Assembly: GCA_036924085.1 (NCBI GenBank)
Contig: JAVGWX010000011.1
Coordinates: forward strand, 32,424,386-32,488,385
Length of the DNA stretch: 64,000 nt
Direction: 5' to 3'
From: Ariolimax columbianus
Taxonomy: Eukaryota; Mollusca; Gastropoda; Stylommatophora; Arionidae
Numbering within the stretch: the stretch's first letter is position 1; the number at the start of each line of letters is the position of its first letter. The notes beneath the pieces were generated by a model that had not been told where the DNA came from, searched no databases, and saw only the letters and a list, made by a program, of their open reading frames with translations. Below, in pieces: positions 30,020 to 41,434 of this stretch. A program made the translations under genes and the position numbers.

Positions 30020-32283
30020 CTTCTTCTTCTTCTGCGTACGCAGTCAGACAGTAACCATTATTTTTTCGAAAAAAGCGGGGGTCATCCTGAGGCTGTCGCC
30101 ACTGCCATAGAGCTTGTCTTGCAGTTCCACTGGTGATGGCCACATCTGCTCTCTCTGATCCTCATATGTCGGGCAGGTCTGCAGCAGATGTTCAGCGGTC
30201 ATTTTACCAGTACCGCACGGGCATTCGTCGGTACACCCTATCTTCAATTTGTTGAATAGGTGGTACCTCAGTCTATTGTGGCCAGTGCGAAGTCTGAAGA
30301 CGACGACCTGCTCTCTTCGGTTCAACTGGTAATAGGCATCGTTTTTGGTGTAACCAGTATGTTCGGTTTCCCATTTGGTCATGTATCTGGCTTTGATAAG
30401 CCGTTTTGACTCTTCGTACGTCATACTAGTATCTGTTTGTGTTAGTCTTGCACCTTCTTTTGCCAGTCTGTCTGCCTCCTCGTTGCCTTGGATGTTGCAG
30501 TGTGATGGGACCCACTGTACCACTACCCTTTTTGGTGCGGACTGCTGGCACAGTTTGCAGAGTGCTGCTCTTAAGTCATTAAGCTCAGTATTTTTCTGGC
30601 TTTTTAGCGCTGTGACTACGGCGAGAGCATCTGTAAGCAGGACTATATGGCTTTCATTTTCTTTGTGTGTCACCATTTCTTCCACTGCCGCCCTCAGTGC
30701 CTCTGCCACCGCTCTGAAATTGCTTGTGTACTTACCAGTAGCGAATGACAATGTTATTTTTCTGCCATTTGGTAGGTTCAGGAATGCTCCTGCCCCTCCG
30801 TTCTGTGTAGTATTTGTTACAGAACCGTCGGTGTATGCATGGGTCCAGTCCATGCTTGGGTAGTTTTTCGTTATGTATCTCAGGGTTGTATCTCCTCTTT
30901 CTTTTTCAGTCTGCCTGTTTTTGATTTCAATACCTGGTATATTTTCTACCACCTCTGGAAATATATCCTGCCTCCAGGTAGGTTTTCGTACAGTAGTGAT
31001 GGGTTTTGGTGTTGTTAGTGCGTTTATGGGATCTTCGTGCATCTTTGCTTTGGCTATTTCTGCAAAGTTTCTCCGCTTTAGTTTCCCATTTCCCAAATTG
31101 TTTAGTCTCTGGTGCATTGGATGGTCCGTCAGTCTTCGGAGTTTCTCTGACTGCAGCTGGGCTCTGCAGTCTCTTCTATCGGTCATGGATTGCAGTTTTG
31201 TAATCTTTTCAAGTTCTACAATTGGCGTTGACTTCATGCCACCTGTTATAATTCTCATGGCTTGGTTTTGAAGTTTGTTAACTTTATCGAAGTTCGCCTT
31301 CGCCGCTGTTGTCCATGCCGCAATGCCATATTCGAGAACTGGTCTCACTCTTCCAGTGTACAGTTTCTTTAGTATGCCTTCGTCTGCTCCCCAGCTAGTG
31401 CCAGCAAGTTTCCTCATGATTGCCATTCTTTCTCTGGCTTTCATTCGGTTTCTCTCAATCTGACTTTTCCATGTCATGCGCCGATCAAATGTGACTCCCA
31501 GATAGGTTGGGTTGTCGTTTGGCTGCAGGAATTTGCCATTTAGACTTAATTTGGTACTTTGAGGTTTTAATGAAAGCGAGAATATTGTGCATGTGGTTTT
31601 CTCCTCGTTTATTTTGACCAGCCATGAGTTCGCCCACTCTTCCAGCGATGTTAGGGCCGTCTGCATCCGATTTCTTGCTATGGTGAGATTCTTTTCAGAG
31701 GTCCACATAGCCAGATCGTCTGCAAACATTGAGCTATGTACTCTTCTTGGTATATTCTCTCTAATATCGTTTATATATACCAGGAAGAGTGTGGGTGACA
31801 GTACTCCCCCTTGGGGTACTCCCTGCTCGAGTGTCACCTTTTTGCTCGTCTGCCCTTGTACTTGGACTCTGGCCGTTCTTTGTTTGAGGTAGTGGTTGAT
31901 CTACTTGTACATCCTCCCACAAACATCACTTCTTCTTAGCTTGACTCTAAGTCCATCTTTCCAGACTTTGTCAAATGCCTTTTCCAGATCCACCCAAACA
32001 GCTACTGTGTGTTTCTGTGCCTGGTAGGCATCTTCTATCTCCTGGGCTATGAGGATGACCTGGTCCTCAGTGGATCTGTGCTGTCTAAAGCCTGCTTGCT
32101 GTGGAATTAGTATTCGTTTTTCTTCCAGATGCCACATCAGTCTGGTGTTTATCATCCGTTCCATCAGCTTGCCGACACAGCTCAGTAGGCTTATGGGCCT
32201 GTATCCATCTGGATCTGTTTTGTCCTTTCCTGTTTTTGGTACTGGTACCAGTATTGCGTCTTTCCATGCCTGTGGTACAAATC
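30020..32283 (-). mobile_element. LINE-A copy 4: best preserved LINE-A, inserted in the minisatellite
   Basis: A 5'-truncated LINE-A of about 2.26 kb begins inside the RT fingers (VPQAWKDAILVPVPKTGKDK). It carries the whole RT palm (WVDLEKAFDKVWKDG; FADDLAMW at about 31715), thumb, RNase H and C-terminal knuckle. The 3' end is GCGTACGCAGAAG plus (GAA)n. The only break of the frame is one TAG at 31901-31903, where other copies have Trp (YKWINHYLK). In RNase H the catalytic Glu position reads Val (FRAVAEAL). At the 5' junction CTGTGGTACAAA occurs twice in tandem. No clear TSD was found, perhaps because the repeat array was rearranged. Confidence 0.9.
30044..31837 (-). pseudogene. LINE-A copy 4 main frame: RT active site, thumb, RNase H, knuckle
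   Basis: 597 codons open from MTLEQGVPQGG. FADDLAMW is at about residues 38-45, the RT thumb follows, RNase H spans about 315-450 (YTDGSV, TDALAVV, GNEEADRLA), and the knuckle is CPCGTGKMTAEHLLQTCPTY near 550. Upstream of the first Met the same frame continues beyond the single TAG stop to about 32280. The endonuclease is missing, so it could not be autonomous even without the stop. Confidence 0.85.
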
Positions 32284-32830
32284 TGTGGTACAAAAAATAC
32301 AAAATTGCTTTTTTTATTGGGGGAGGGGGGGAGGGGGGGAGGGGTGAGGAGGGGGGGGAGGCAATGTTTTCAAGAAAAAAACGTTTCAAATGTAGGTCTT
32401 TCTTATATCCGTTTGTCTGATTTTGTTGGAATTTTTTGTGTGTGCTTTTTTTATTGGGGGGAAAGGGTAGGGGTGAGGAGGGGGGGGGGGCCAATGTTTT
32501 GAAGAAAAAAACTGGTTTTAAATGTAGTTCTTTCTTATATCTTTTTCTCTGATTTTGTTGGAGTTTTGTGTGTGCTTTTTTTATTGGTGGGGAGCGGGGA
32601 GGGAAGGGGTAAGGAGGGTGTATGTTTTCAAGAAAAAAACTGGTTTCAAATGTAGTTCTTTCTTATATCCTTTTCTCTGATTTTGTTGGAGTTTTGTGTG
32701 TGCTTTTGTATTGGGGGGGGGGGGGAGGGGATATGGAGTGATGAGGGGGGGGGGAGAATGTTTTCAAGAAAAAAACTGGTTTCAAATGTAGTTCTTTCTT
32801 ATATCCTTTTGTCTGATTTTGCAAACAGGC
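32284..32830. repeat. 130-bp G-rich minisatellite, right block
   Basis: Continues the array with units at 32362, 32492, 32621 and 32758. G runs reach 13 bases. The first stretch after LINE-A (32284-32305) is not array sequence. Confidence 0.9.
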
Positions 32831-32934
32831 TATATGTTACTGTTATTATTACAATTGGGCTGGATTACCTCTTTTATCAACTTTTTGTATGTATGTTAAA
32901 TTTATGTTATAAATTACGTTTGTTTCCTATTGGT

Positions 32935-33085
32935 ATACTTCTTCGTTTGTTCCCAAATTCCCGCTACAAAGCTTGAAATTGGCTTTGCCAGTAGCAATAT
33001 GTAGTCTCGAAAACGAAATGCGTTGTGTCGTAGTTTACAGCTTGCACATTTCGGTCTGTCACATCTGACTTCAGCATGGCATTTT
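32935..33085 (-). mobile_element. SINE copy (conserved 3' domain)
   Basis: The minus strand matches the SINE at 20.5 kb: CTGAAGTCAGATGTGACAGA, GCTGTAAACTACGACACAAC, GCATTTCGTTTTCGAGACTA, and an end AACAAACGAAGAAG. It is more diverged and lacks a recognisable head. Confidence 0.7.
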
Positions 33086-33094
33086 GGGGGAATT

Positions 33095-33232
33095 AGAAAG
33101 CCTTCTGTTGATAATTGTATTTCAGTTATGTCATTAATAATTGGTAAGCCTTCTATTGATAATTGTATTTCAGTTATGTCATTAATAATTGGTAAGCCTT
33201 CTATTGATAATTGTATTTCAGTTATGTAATTT
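33095..33232. repeat. 48-bp tandem repeat, three units
   Basis: Three near-identical 48-base units (GCCTTCTATTGATAATTGTA, TTTCAGTTATGTCATTAATA, ATTGGTAA). The 48-base period keeps frames open on both strands, which explains the repetitive short peptides. Confidence 0.9.
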
Positions 33233-33289
33233 AACAAATGTAAAAATATTTCTGATAAAAGTCAGCGAAACATCTTTTATTTTTTGTTT

Positions 33290-34840
33290 TCAGATCTGAG
33301 TTCCCTTGCAGTTCAGTTAGATTTTATTTACAAAGAAGGTGAGCTTGTTCCACGTCATCATCAAATCGAGTTTATGAAGAATATTTTAAAACGTGCTTCT
33401 TGTGCTCGTAAATCTCGAAACCTGGTGTTGAATTCTTCATTCAAAGACATCAATGTATCCGTAGATCCGCTGCCGGAGATGGTGTGTCCCTCTGGTATTC
33501 CCTGTGCGCTTCATGTTTTGCATCGAGAATGCCCTGTATTTCCAGATCGTTCTCATCAAACCAGTCCTTAAACGATGAGCGCCTCAAGGTCCTCATAAAA
33601 CTTATCTTTTGTTTCCTGAGGTTTTGTCATTGTGGGTGCGTATGCACTGATAAGTGTTGCATGGCGCCCTCCTATTAGGGGGAGACGCAGTGTAATCAGG
33701 CGGTCATTAATTCCTCTGGGCATGCTTGTGAGCTTGTCGACCATGTTGGTCTTGATGGCAAAGCCAACTCCAGCTTCACGGCGTTCTTCTTTGCTGCGGC
33801 CGCTCCAGAAGAAAGTATAATGAGCGCCTTCTTCTGTGATCTGTCCTTCCTCTGCCAGTCGTGTCTCGCTCAGGGCATCTATGCAGATGTTGTATCTAGC
33901 CAGTTCCCTGGCGATCAGTGCTGTCCGCCGTTTGAGTCTGTTTGCTTTGGCGTTGTCCAGTAGCGTGCGGACATTCCATGTTGCAAGCGTGATGAGTAGT
34001 TTTCGTGATCGTTTTTTGCCTGTCCCGCCGCTGCAGTTTGGGGGCCCTGCCAGTTGCGAGCTGCTAGTCAGGGTGTGATCTGTAGGGTGATGTCGTGAAT
34101 TGCGCAATGTGTTTATAGTGCGGGAGATGTGCGCAGGATCTTCCTCACTCTCTCGTCCGGACTCAACATGTTCTAGAGGCAATACATTGTCAAGACTTCT
34201 AGTGAAGGGTTCGGATGCAGACAGTATGGTGTCAGCGTGTGCCTCATTTTCTCGGTAGCCCTTCCCTTCTCTTTTATCGCTGGGGTGGAGCTTTGAGGTA
34301 TCTGTTTCTGAGTGCATTTGTTTGTGTATTCTTCTTCCACCTCTCTTTCCTCTGGTCTTTCGCCTTGATTGTATACTTATGAGTTCCGATGCCTCCTCGG
34401 TTAAGTGTATTTTCAGCACACGCAATAGATGTAGATCTGAGTTTGAAGGGACGTAGTGTGCTGATCGTAGCGCGATGAGCTCCTTTCTGAAGTACCGTCT
34501 ATTTGACGGGGTCAGGATGACCTCCTTCGTTTCAGTGTTCATGCTTCGTTATCTGAGTCACGATACAGCACGGAGCGACACTAGCTTTTGACCTGGCCAA
34601 GTTTCGGCCAAGCATTGTCCCGTCGAAACTGTACACATTAAGTCTACCTTTCACGACTAAAAATACACTGTTATATACTACGTTGCATCACTTCTTTCAC
34701 ATTAGTATGTTTAATTCACAAGTCGGCACATTTCCGGGAATCACGTTAATAGTCCGAGAGTTATCATAGAAAACACAAACAAAACACCGTTTTATCAAGA
34801 GGTAAATCGATTGCGGCCATCCCCGGCGCCATCTAGTAGT
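33290..34840 (-). mobile_element. LINE-C copy 3: 5' end with endonuclease, internally deleted
   Basis: It runs on the minus strand from a GC-rich start (GATGGCGCCGGGGATGGC at about 34835-34815), possibly the element's true 5' end. A leader and a 324-codon frame follow. The CFDP2-type endonuclease is cut after its first half: it ends at [13 protein letters not shown] and the sequence resumes at [13 protein letters not shown], the linker beyond the domain. The FxGDxN and SDH-type catalytic motifs are thus deleted. The copy then decays toward 33290. Confidence 0.8.
33568..34542 (-). CDS. LINE-C ORF2 N-terminal frame: leader plus half endonuclease
   Basis: 324 codons. Residues 1-180 are a basic, Ser/Arg-rich leader ([17 protein letters not shown]) with no motif I know. 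From about residue 186, [20 protein letters not shown] opens the endonuclease (N-terminal catalytic Asn). [13 protein letters not shown] follows with the catalytic Glu, then [20 protein letters not shown] and SAYAPTM. The frame stops where the C-terminal half has been deleted, so no active enzyme is possible. The ATG choice is not supported by any context beyond its position. Confidence 0.8.
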   Translation of the reverse strand: MNTETKEVILTPSNRRYFRKELIALRSAHYVPSNSDLHLLRVLKIHLTEEASELISIQSRRKTRGKRGGRRIHKQMHSETDTSKLHPSDKREGKGYRENEAHADTILSASEPFTRSLDNVLPLEHVESGRESEEDPAHISRTINTLRNSRHHPTDHTLTSSSQLAGPPNCSGGTGKKRSRKLLITLATWNVRTLLDNAKANRLKRRTALIARELARYNICIDALSETRLAEEGQITEEGAHYTFFWSGRSKEERREAGVGFAIKTNMVDKLTSMPRGINDRLITLRLPLIGGRHATLISAYAPTMTKPQETKDKFYEDLEALIV

Positions 34841-34857
34841 AGTAGTAGTATAAATAT

Positions 34858-34899
<42 letters not shown>

Positions 34900-34902
34900 C
34901 CC
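34838..34902. repeat. (AGT)n microsatellite between two LINE-C copies
   Basis: About 60 bases of AGT with one interruption (ATAAATATT). On the minus strand it is (ACT)n. It lies exactly between the 3' end of LINE-C copy 4 and the 5' end of copy 3, so it is probably the 3' tail of copy 4. Confidence 0.9.
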
Positions 34903-34904
34903 CG

Positions 34905-35940
34905 TTTTAGTCATGTTTGACTTAAGTTGATGCTTTTCCTTTTCCTTTCAGTGTTGTCTTTTCACTTCTAATTTTCGCCTAGCCTGATGTGGATCTTCAG
35001 GTTACATTTACATTTAGATCGGCCTGCAGCTATGTCTTTCCAAGAACCATATCCAGAGCCTTTATGGCCCGCGTCTTTGAACCGCAGCTGTGGTCGGCTA
35101 GCTGTTCTTTTACCACACGCCAGCTGTCCATGAAGAATATCTTTGGGGATGCGACCGTCTTCCATGCGACGAACATAACCAAGTCATGGCAGTCTTCGTT
35201 GGCGAATAAGGGTGTACATACCTGGAAGAGAATAACATCTCCGCATTTGTTCCCCTGTCCTCTCCATGAGATGCCAAGGATGATTCGCCGTAAGTGAAAG
35301 ATGTTGAGTCTATGCTCTTGTTTGGAATATGGTGTTCTCGTTTCGCTGCCATATAGAAGCGTCCTGACGACACAGCCATTCTAAGCATTATCTTGAAATT
35401 GGTTGTAAGTTTAGGATTTTCCCAGACACGTGTTGTGAGACGAGAAAATATGGTAGCAGCTCTGCCAATGTGATTGCCCAATTCGGGGTCTAGGGAGAGC
35501 TTATCATTGATTAGCGACCCCAGGTAAGTAAACTGGTCCACAGTTGCCAGTTCATAGTTATCGATAGTGATGGTTGGAGTGTATCTACGTCTTGGCCCAG
35601 CACAATTGTTTTATTCTGGCTTATTGTGACGCCGAAATCTTTGCACGCATGTCAGAAGCGATCTATAAATCTCTGGAGTTCATGCAGACTTTGACTGACA
35701 ATTGCAGCGTCATCAGCAAATAACAAGGCCCTGACAGTAACTTCCCTGATCTGAGTATTTAGCTTTGAGTCTCGCAAGATTAAAAAGACGGCGATCTGAT
35801 CTAGTGTGAAGGCAAATCCCTTCTGTTGCATTTCCAAATGCGTGCTTTAGTAATAGCGCAAAGAAGATTCCGAATAGTGTTGGGGCCAGGACATAGCCTT
35901 TGAATATTAAAGGAAGGTGATATATTACCGTCGAATTGGA
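34905..35940 (-). mobile_element. LINE-C copy 4: RT C-terminal part
   Basis: The minus strand gives ALLFADDAAIVSQSLHELQR at about 35738, the RT active site with both Asp. MDQFTYLGSLINDKLSLDPE is at 35541, then RVWENPKLTTNFKIMLRMAV. CSSHGRRSHPQRYSS is a shifted reading of the same GRIPKDILHG region, which appears in its own frame at 35165 as MEDGRIPKDILHGQLACGKR. Frameshifts separate the blocks. It ends at GGGGC followed by the (ACT)n tract. Confidence 0.8.
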
Positions 35941-37150
35941 CTGTTCCTTTCATTTTCTAATGAAATTACACTATAAGCTGCAGTAGTTTGTTAGGACAGC
36001 TTATTTATGCCATCTTTAGACCTATCACCAAAGAACTTACGTTTCATATTAATATTCCATCTTTTTTTTTCGTCACGACATGATTTTATTTCTCAAAATT
36101 CTCACAAATCTGTTTTTCTTTGTAAACTACAATTTATGTCAGTTAAATTGTGACTAACATATCCTGCCAAATGCATTAAGTGGGGAGTTCTCATTATATT
36201 ATATTTTTTTCAAGCGAGCTTGAAACCCGTCATTGTTTGTTGTGATAACTAAATATATGGGAGTAATAATTTGAAACTAGTAGCTTGCAACCATTTTGAA
36301 TTTGTTTTTCATTTTTTGGGACTGACCCAGAGGCCTGTTTGAGAGTCTAGATCTTAAAAACTGCTGATGCTAGACAATAAATTCAATTTGTATTCAAAAG
36401 AAGATTGATCATACTTTCACAACAGCCCAACAAAATTCAATTTACCGAAAAAACGCACTTTGACTAGATTCTAGGTGGCACTCTTCCTTATCTTTTGCCC
36501 AAACGAGTTTAAGTGTGAATGATAAGGTGGCAGTCTAAAACACATATGACCATGCTATTGGACCAACTTGTCTATATGAAATATATTTTCCTTTCATGTT
36601 TATATAACTATACAAATCTCATTCTAATTACATAACTACTATCTTGTATTGAATATTGTGTGCCCTTTTGGCAGTTGGTGCTAATGTTGATCACTGGTGG
36701 TCGCCGGTTCTGCCCTGAACAAAGATAGCTTTCTTCCTACGTTCGTGTGTCTGCTGCCTGGGGAGTCTTAATGTACATCTCACTTTGGCTCAGAAAGCTA
36801 TGGCCGACTCGTCTCAGCTGATTCTTGTGTACAATCGGTTGGTTCGCGATATCGGCAGCAATAACAGATTTCTGTTGAACTGCCACTGAGTTTAAACCCT
36901 CAGGGTAGCTCTCGTTCTCACAGAACAGAGCAATCACTATGAAGACTACAGATATATTTCATCCTGTTTTCTATGCATGGGTACGTTCACTTATATCTCG
37001 ACTTCACAGATCAGAGCGGTCAATGTGGAGACTGCAGATAGGCTCACTTATCTTTAGTTGATCATAGAAAGGCTACGATTTCATTCCAAAACGCACAAAT
37101 TTAATGACCCACTGGAGCAAAGTGAGACATCCTTCTAGATCTGATCTCGA
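35940..37150. other. AT-rich intergenic DNA, nothing recognised
   Basis: No frame or repeat stands out. A moderately GC-rich patch at 36680-36920 has a 66-codon minus frame without a known motif; I do not call it a gene. Confidence 0.5.
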
Positions 37151-37153
37151 ATC

Positions 37154-37164
37154 GAATCTCGAGT
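37154..37164 (+). repeat. Left TSD of LINE-A copy 5
   Basis: GAATCTCGAGT is repeated at 39639-39649 after the (GAA)n tail. The first G/A may belong to the tail. Confidence 0.8.
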
Positions 37165-39638
37165 GAACAAGAGGCACGACAACATTAATATGGCACCAGA
37201 GGAGCACATAATGGCAAAAACTAACAATGAATTAAATGGATGAGGGCATGAGATCTTTAAAGAAAAAAATAGAAATCGCCCGGAAAAGATGGCGTAACAA
37301 ACGAAATGCTGATGGGGTTGGGCCAAACAGCAAAGAGAAAGTTACTATCAGTCCTGAACCAAAGCTGGAACAGGGGAATTGTACCGCAGGCATGGAAAGA
37401 CGCTGTACTTCTACCAGTACCAAAGAAAGAAAAAGATAGAACAGATCCAAATCATTACAGGCTTATCAGTCTACTGAGCTGTGTAGGAATACTGATAGGG
37501 CGTATGATAAACCTCAGACTGATGTGGCATCTGGAAGAAAAACACATACTAATTCCACAGCAAGCAGGCTTTAGACAGCACAGATCCACTGAGGATCAGA
37601 TAACTCTCATAGCCCAAGAAGTATGGATGCTTATCAGGAGAGAAAAAACACACAGTAGCGGTTTGGGTGGATTTAGAAAAGGCATTTGACAAGGTCTGGA
37701 AAGAGGGACTTAAAGTCAAGCTACGAAGAAGTGAAGTTTGTGGGAAAATGTACAGATGGATCAGCCACTACCTCAAAAACAGAACAGCCAGAGTTCAAGT
37801 GCAAGGGCAAATGAGCAAAAAGGTGACACTTGAGCAGGGAGCACCCCACGGGGGACTACTGTCACCCACACTCTTCCTGGTATAAATAAATAACATCACA
37901 GAGAATATACCAAGAAGAGTCAACAGCTCCATGTTTTCAGACGATCTGGCTATATGGACCTCTGAAAAGAATCTCACCATAGCAAGTAATCGGATGCAGC
38001 AGGCCCTAACATCGTTGGAGGAGTGGGCGAACTCATGGCTGGTCAAAATAAATGAGGAAAAAAACAACATGTACGATATTCTCGCTTTTAAACAAACCCC
38101 AAAACACCAAAATAAGTCTCAACGGCAAATACCTGCAGCCAAACGAAAATCCAAACTACCTGGGAGTTATATTTGATCGGCGCATGACATGGAAAAGTCA
38201 GATTGAGAGAAACCGAATGAAAGCCAGACAAAGAATGACAATCATGAGGAAACTTACTGGCACCAGCTGGGGAGCAGACGAAAGTATACTAAAGAAACTG
38301 TACACTGGAAGAGTGAGACCAGTTCTCGAGTATGGCATTGCGGCGTGGACAACAGCAGCAAAGACGAACTTTGACAAAATTAGCAACCTTCAAATCCAAG
38401 TCATGAGAGTTATAACAGGAGGCATGAAGTGAACGCCAATTGTAGAACTTGAAAAGATTACAAATCTGCAATTCATGACCGACAGAAGAGACTGCAGAGC
38501 CCAGCAGCAAGCAGAGAAACTCAGAAGACTGACAGACCATCCAATGCATCAGAAACTAAATAATTTTGGAAATGGAAAACTAAAGCGGAGAAACTTTGCA
38601 GAAATAGCCAAAGCAAAAATGAGCGAAGACCCTATGAACGCATTAACAACACCAAAGCCCATCCCTGCTGTATGCAAACCTACCTGGAGGCAGCATATAT
38701 TTCCAGAGGTGGTAGAAAATATAACAGGTATTGGAAACAAGAACAGCCAGACTGAAAAAGAAAGAAGAGACATAACCCTGAGATACATAACGAAAAACTA
38801 CCCAAGCATGGACTGGACCCATGCATACACCGACGGTTCTGTAACAAACACAACACAGAACGGAGGGGCAGGGGTATTCCTGAGCCTACCAAATGGTAGA
38901 AAAATAACACTGTCAGTGGCAACTGGAAAATACTAAAGCAATTTCAGAGCGGAGGCAGAGGCACTGAGGGCTGCAGTAGAAGAAATTGTAACAGAAAAAA
39001 GAAATGAAAGCCATATAGTCCTGTTTACAGATGCCGTGGCCGTAGTCACAGCACCAAAAAGCCAGAAAAATACTGAACTTAATGAGTTAAGAGCAAAACT
39101 CTGTCAACTAAGCCAGCAGTCCGCACCAAATAAAGTAGTGATACAGTGGGTTCCATCCCACTGTAACATCCAAGGCAACGAGGAGACAGACAGACTGACA
39201 AAAGAAGGTGCAAGACTACCACAACCAGATTCTAGTGTGACCTACGTAGAGTTCAAAAGGCTTATTAGAGCTAAATACATGACCAAATGGGAAACAACAT
39301 ACTGGTTACACAAAAAACGATGCCTATTACCAGTTGAACCGAAGAGAGCAGGTCGTGTTCTTCAGACTTCGCACAGGCCACAATAGACTGAGGTACCACC
39401 TATTCAATAAATTGAAGATAGGTGGCACTGACGAATGCTCGTGTGGTACCGGGAAAATGACCGCTGAACATTTGCTGCAAAGCTGCCCGACATACGAGGA
39501 TCAGAGAAAGCAGATGTGGCCATCACCAGTGGCAACACTAGACAAGCTCTATGGCAGTGTCGACAGCCTCAGGATGACTGCTGCTTTTTTCGAAAAAATA
39601 CAGGTTGACGTCTGACAGCGTACGACGAAGAAGAAGAA
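37165..39638 (+). mobile_element. LINE-A copy 5 with TSD, decayed
   Basis: A 5'-truncated LINE-A of about 2.47 kb lies between 11-bp repeats. It starts in the linker (GGCACGACAACATTAATATG), then RT fingers and palm: QAGFRQHRSTEDQ and MDLEKAFDKVWKEG at 37667. The active site reads FSDDLAIW with Ala changed to Ser. A stop lies in LFLV*INN at about 37883. Thumb and RNase H follow with two or more frameshifts (YTDGSV near 38830). The knuckle is CSCGTGKMTAEHLLQSCPTY at about 39437, and GCGTACGACGAAG plus (GAA)n ends it. The RNase H Glu codon is the ancestral one here. Confidence 0.9.
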
Positions 39639-39649
39639 GAATCTCGAGT

Positions 39650-40470
39650 ATACACTGCCCTCTGTCTTTTAAAGACCTACTCTAGCCCCTTCAGACCAAG
39701 TTGGCCGCCGACTGTTCCTTCCGAGCCGATCAGTCATCCATTAATCATAGCATGGCTCCTCCCATCTCTAATCACATTCTTTTATCTATACCGGTCACTC
39801 TGTCTTTCTAAATGTAAATGCCTGGCCTAACATTCTCGGCCGCATAACGAAGGGGCGTCGCTAACTCTCCCTCGCAATTCCAACCCAATCTGACGATAGC
39901 GTTGTGTTAATCATAGCTTTTACCACCATTGTCAATACCTTCCCAGTCACTTTTTGGCTAAAGAGAATAAGTCCCCGGCCCCAATCTCCTTTGCATGATA
40001 GGTTCCCACTATGTACTTGTTGACAAAACTGTTAATAACATATGGAACACAACGAAGGCGGACATAACTGTTCAAAATAGTGGGCTTTGGTTTGCAGCTG
40101 AACAATTTATCTATCTAGAAGGACAGATTTAATCAATAATGAATGGGGTAATCATTTCAGAAGACTGGTTTCATTAGTAGCGCTGGTTGTTGCAAACCGT
40201 AAATAAAGAAAAGAAGATGAATAATCAGCTTATTTTAGGCACGATTCTGTGAAAGGATACTTCTCAACAGTGATTTGTTGTTTTTGTACCATTAATTTGC
40301 TTTATTTCTTTGTGTGGATGATGTATGGATTGATTATAAAACTTTGGCACAATTTGGGTTTTGATGAGTTCTGTAATTTAATTGACCTATATATGTGACC
40401 TTTCATGGGTATTCTCCCGATGTGCCCGACGGCCTTCTATATAAAGTTGGTCTTGATGAACCCATGACCA
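39650..40470. other. Intergenic DNA, nothing recognised
   Basis: Unique-looking sequence; no coding or repeat signal was identified. Confidence 0.5.

Positions 40471-40472
<2 letters not shown>

Positions 40473-40560
<88 letters not shown>
40473..40560. repeat. (TA)n microsatellite, about 86 bp
   Basis: Nearly pure TA over about 86 bases, immediately next to the (CAT)n that ends the LINE-D copy to its right. Confidence 0.95.
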
Positions 40561-40561
<1 letters not shown>

Positions 40562-40564
40562 ATA

Positions 40565-41090
40565 TATCATCATCATCAGTCCCGTAATCTAGTAGATCGT
40601 TTAGACACGTTATTGCAGTTTGTCGAACCCGCCATACGTCTCAATTTTTCACAAAAGTATTAGTTTCAGCTATAAATTTTCCTGTCCACTCTTTTATATT
40701 GTCCTCCCATCTCTTTTTTTCGTCTCCTTCTCCTACGCTTACCAGGCACAGTGCCTTGCAGAATGGTCTTGTCAGCTCCACCGATTGTGACATATGTCCA
40801 TACCATGGCAATTCTCTTGTTTTTACTCTAGTCAATAGGTTTTTATATTGACCTAACTTCTTACTAACAATTTGAAGAACACTTTCGTTTGTAATGCGAT
40901 CCAAAAATGAAATGTCACGAATTCTTCGCAAGCATTTCATTTCCATTGGGAAACATTATACGTTTTAGGACCGCTGTCAGAGTCCATGTCTCACACTGGT
41001 AGAGGTATGCCGAGTTGACTTTTGTATCCGTTAAAGTCAGCTTCGATTTAGGGCGAATGTTCTTGTCTTTCCAGATAATTACTTTTCACT
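40565..41090 (-). mobile_element. LINE-D 3' part
   Basis: The minus strand gives YQCETWTLTAVLKR at about 41010. A 101-codon frame follows: MEMKCLRRIRDISFLDRITN, LPWYGHMSQSVEL, RWEDNIKEWTGKFIAETNT. It ends ATTACGGGACTGATGATGATG at about 40568. This is the thumb-to-C-terminus part of the RTE-like ORF2, without the active site. Confidence 0.75.
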
Positions 41091-41154
41091 GCGACCATGG
41101 ACATCGTTGGTTTGAATGAATCTCCGATCTAGACCCCTCCGCGTTCACATCTGT

Positions 41155-41166
41155 TCACATATATTT
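41155..41166. repeat. TSD flanking the SINE at 41.2 kb (left)
   Basis: TCACATATATTT, repeated exactly at 41330-41341. Confidence 0.85.
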
Positions 41167-41329
41167 CTTCTTCTTCTTCTTCTGCGTTCGTTCTCAATCT
41201 CCCGCTACCAAACCATGAAAGGGCTTAAGTAGCAGAATGAAGTCCATAGAACGGAATGCGTTGTGTCGTAGTTTACAGCTTGACTGCAATATTTGCACCT
41301 TTCGGTCCAACACATCCGACTTCAGCAAG
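41167..41329 (-). mobile_element. Short SINE with perfect 12-bp TSD
   Basis: 163 bases between two copies of TCACATATATTT. On the minus strand it starts CTTGCTGAAGTCGGATGTG, continues through GACCGAAAGGTGCAAATATT and GTAAACTACGACACAACGC, and ends GAGAACGAACGCAGAAG plus (AAG)n. It contains the conserved 3' domain but no tRNA head, so the copy is 5'-truncated at the domain boundary or belongs to a headless subfamily. Confidence 0.85.
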
Positions 41330-41434
41330 TCACATATATTTATTTGAACCGCGCAATACTTTCCATAGGTTCACCTTCGAACATATTCAGGTTTAAAATA
41401 CTCTCAGGGTCGTTGGCCATGCTCTTACTCTTCC

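Noticed and set aside
34838..34902. (AGT)n as an independent microsatellite of no interest
   Set aside because: Its position exactly between two LINE-C ends makes a tail origin more likely, so it is reported as part of that arrangement.
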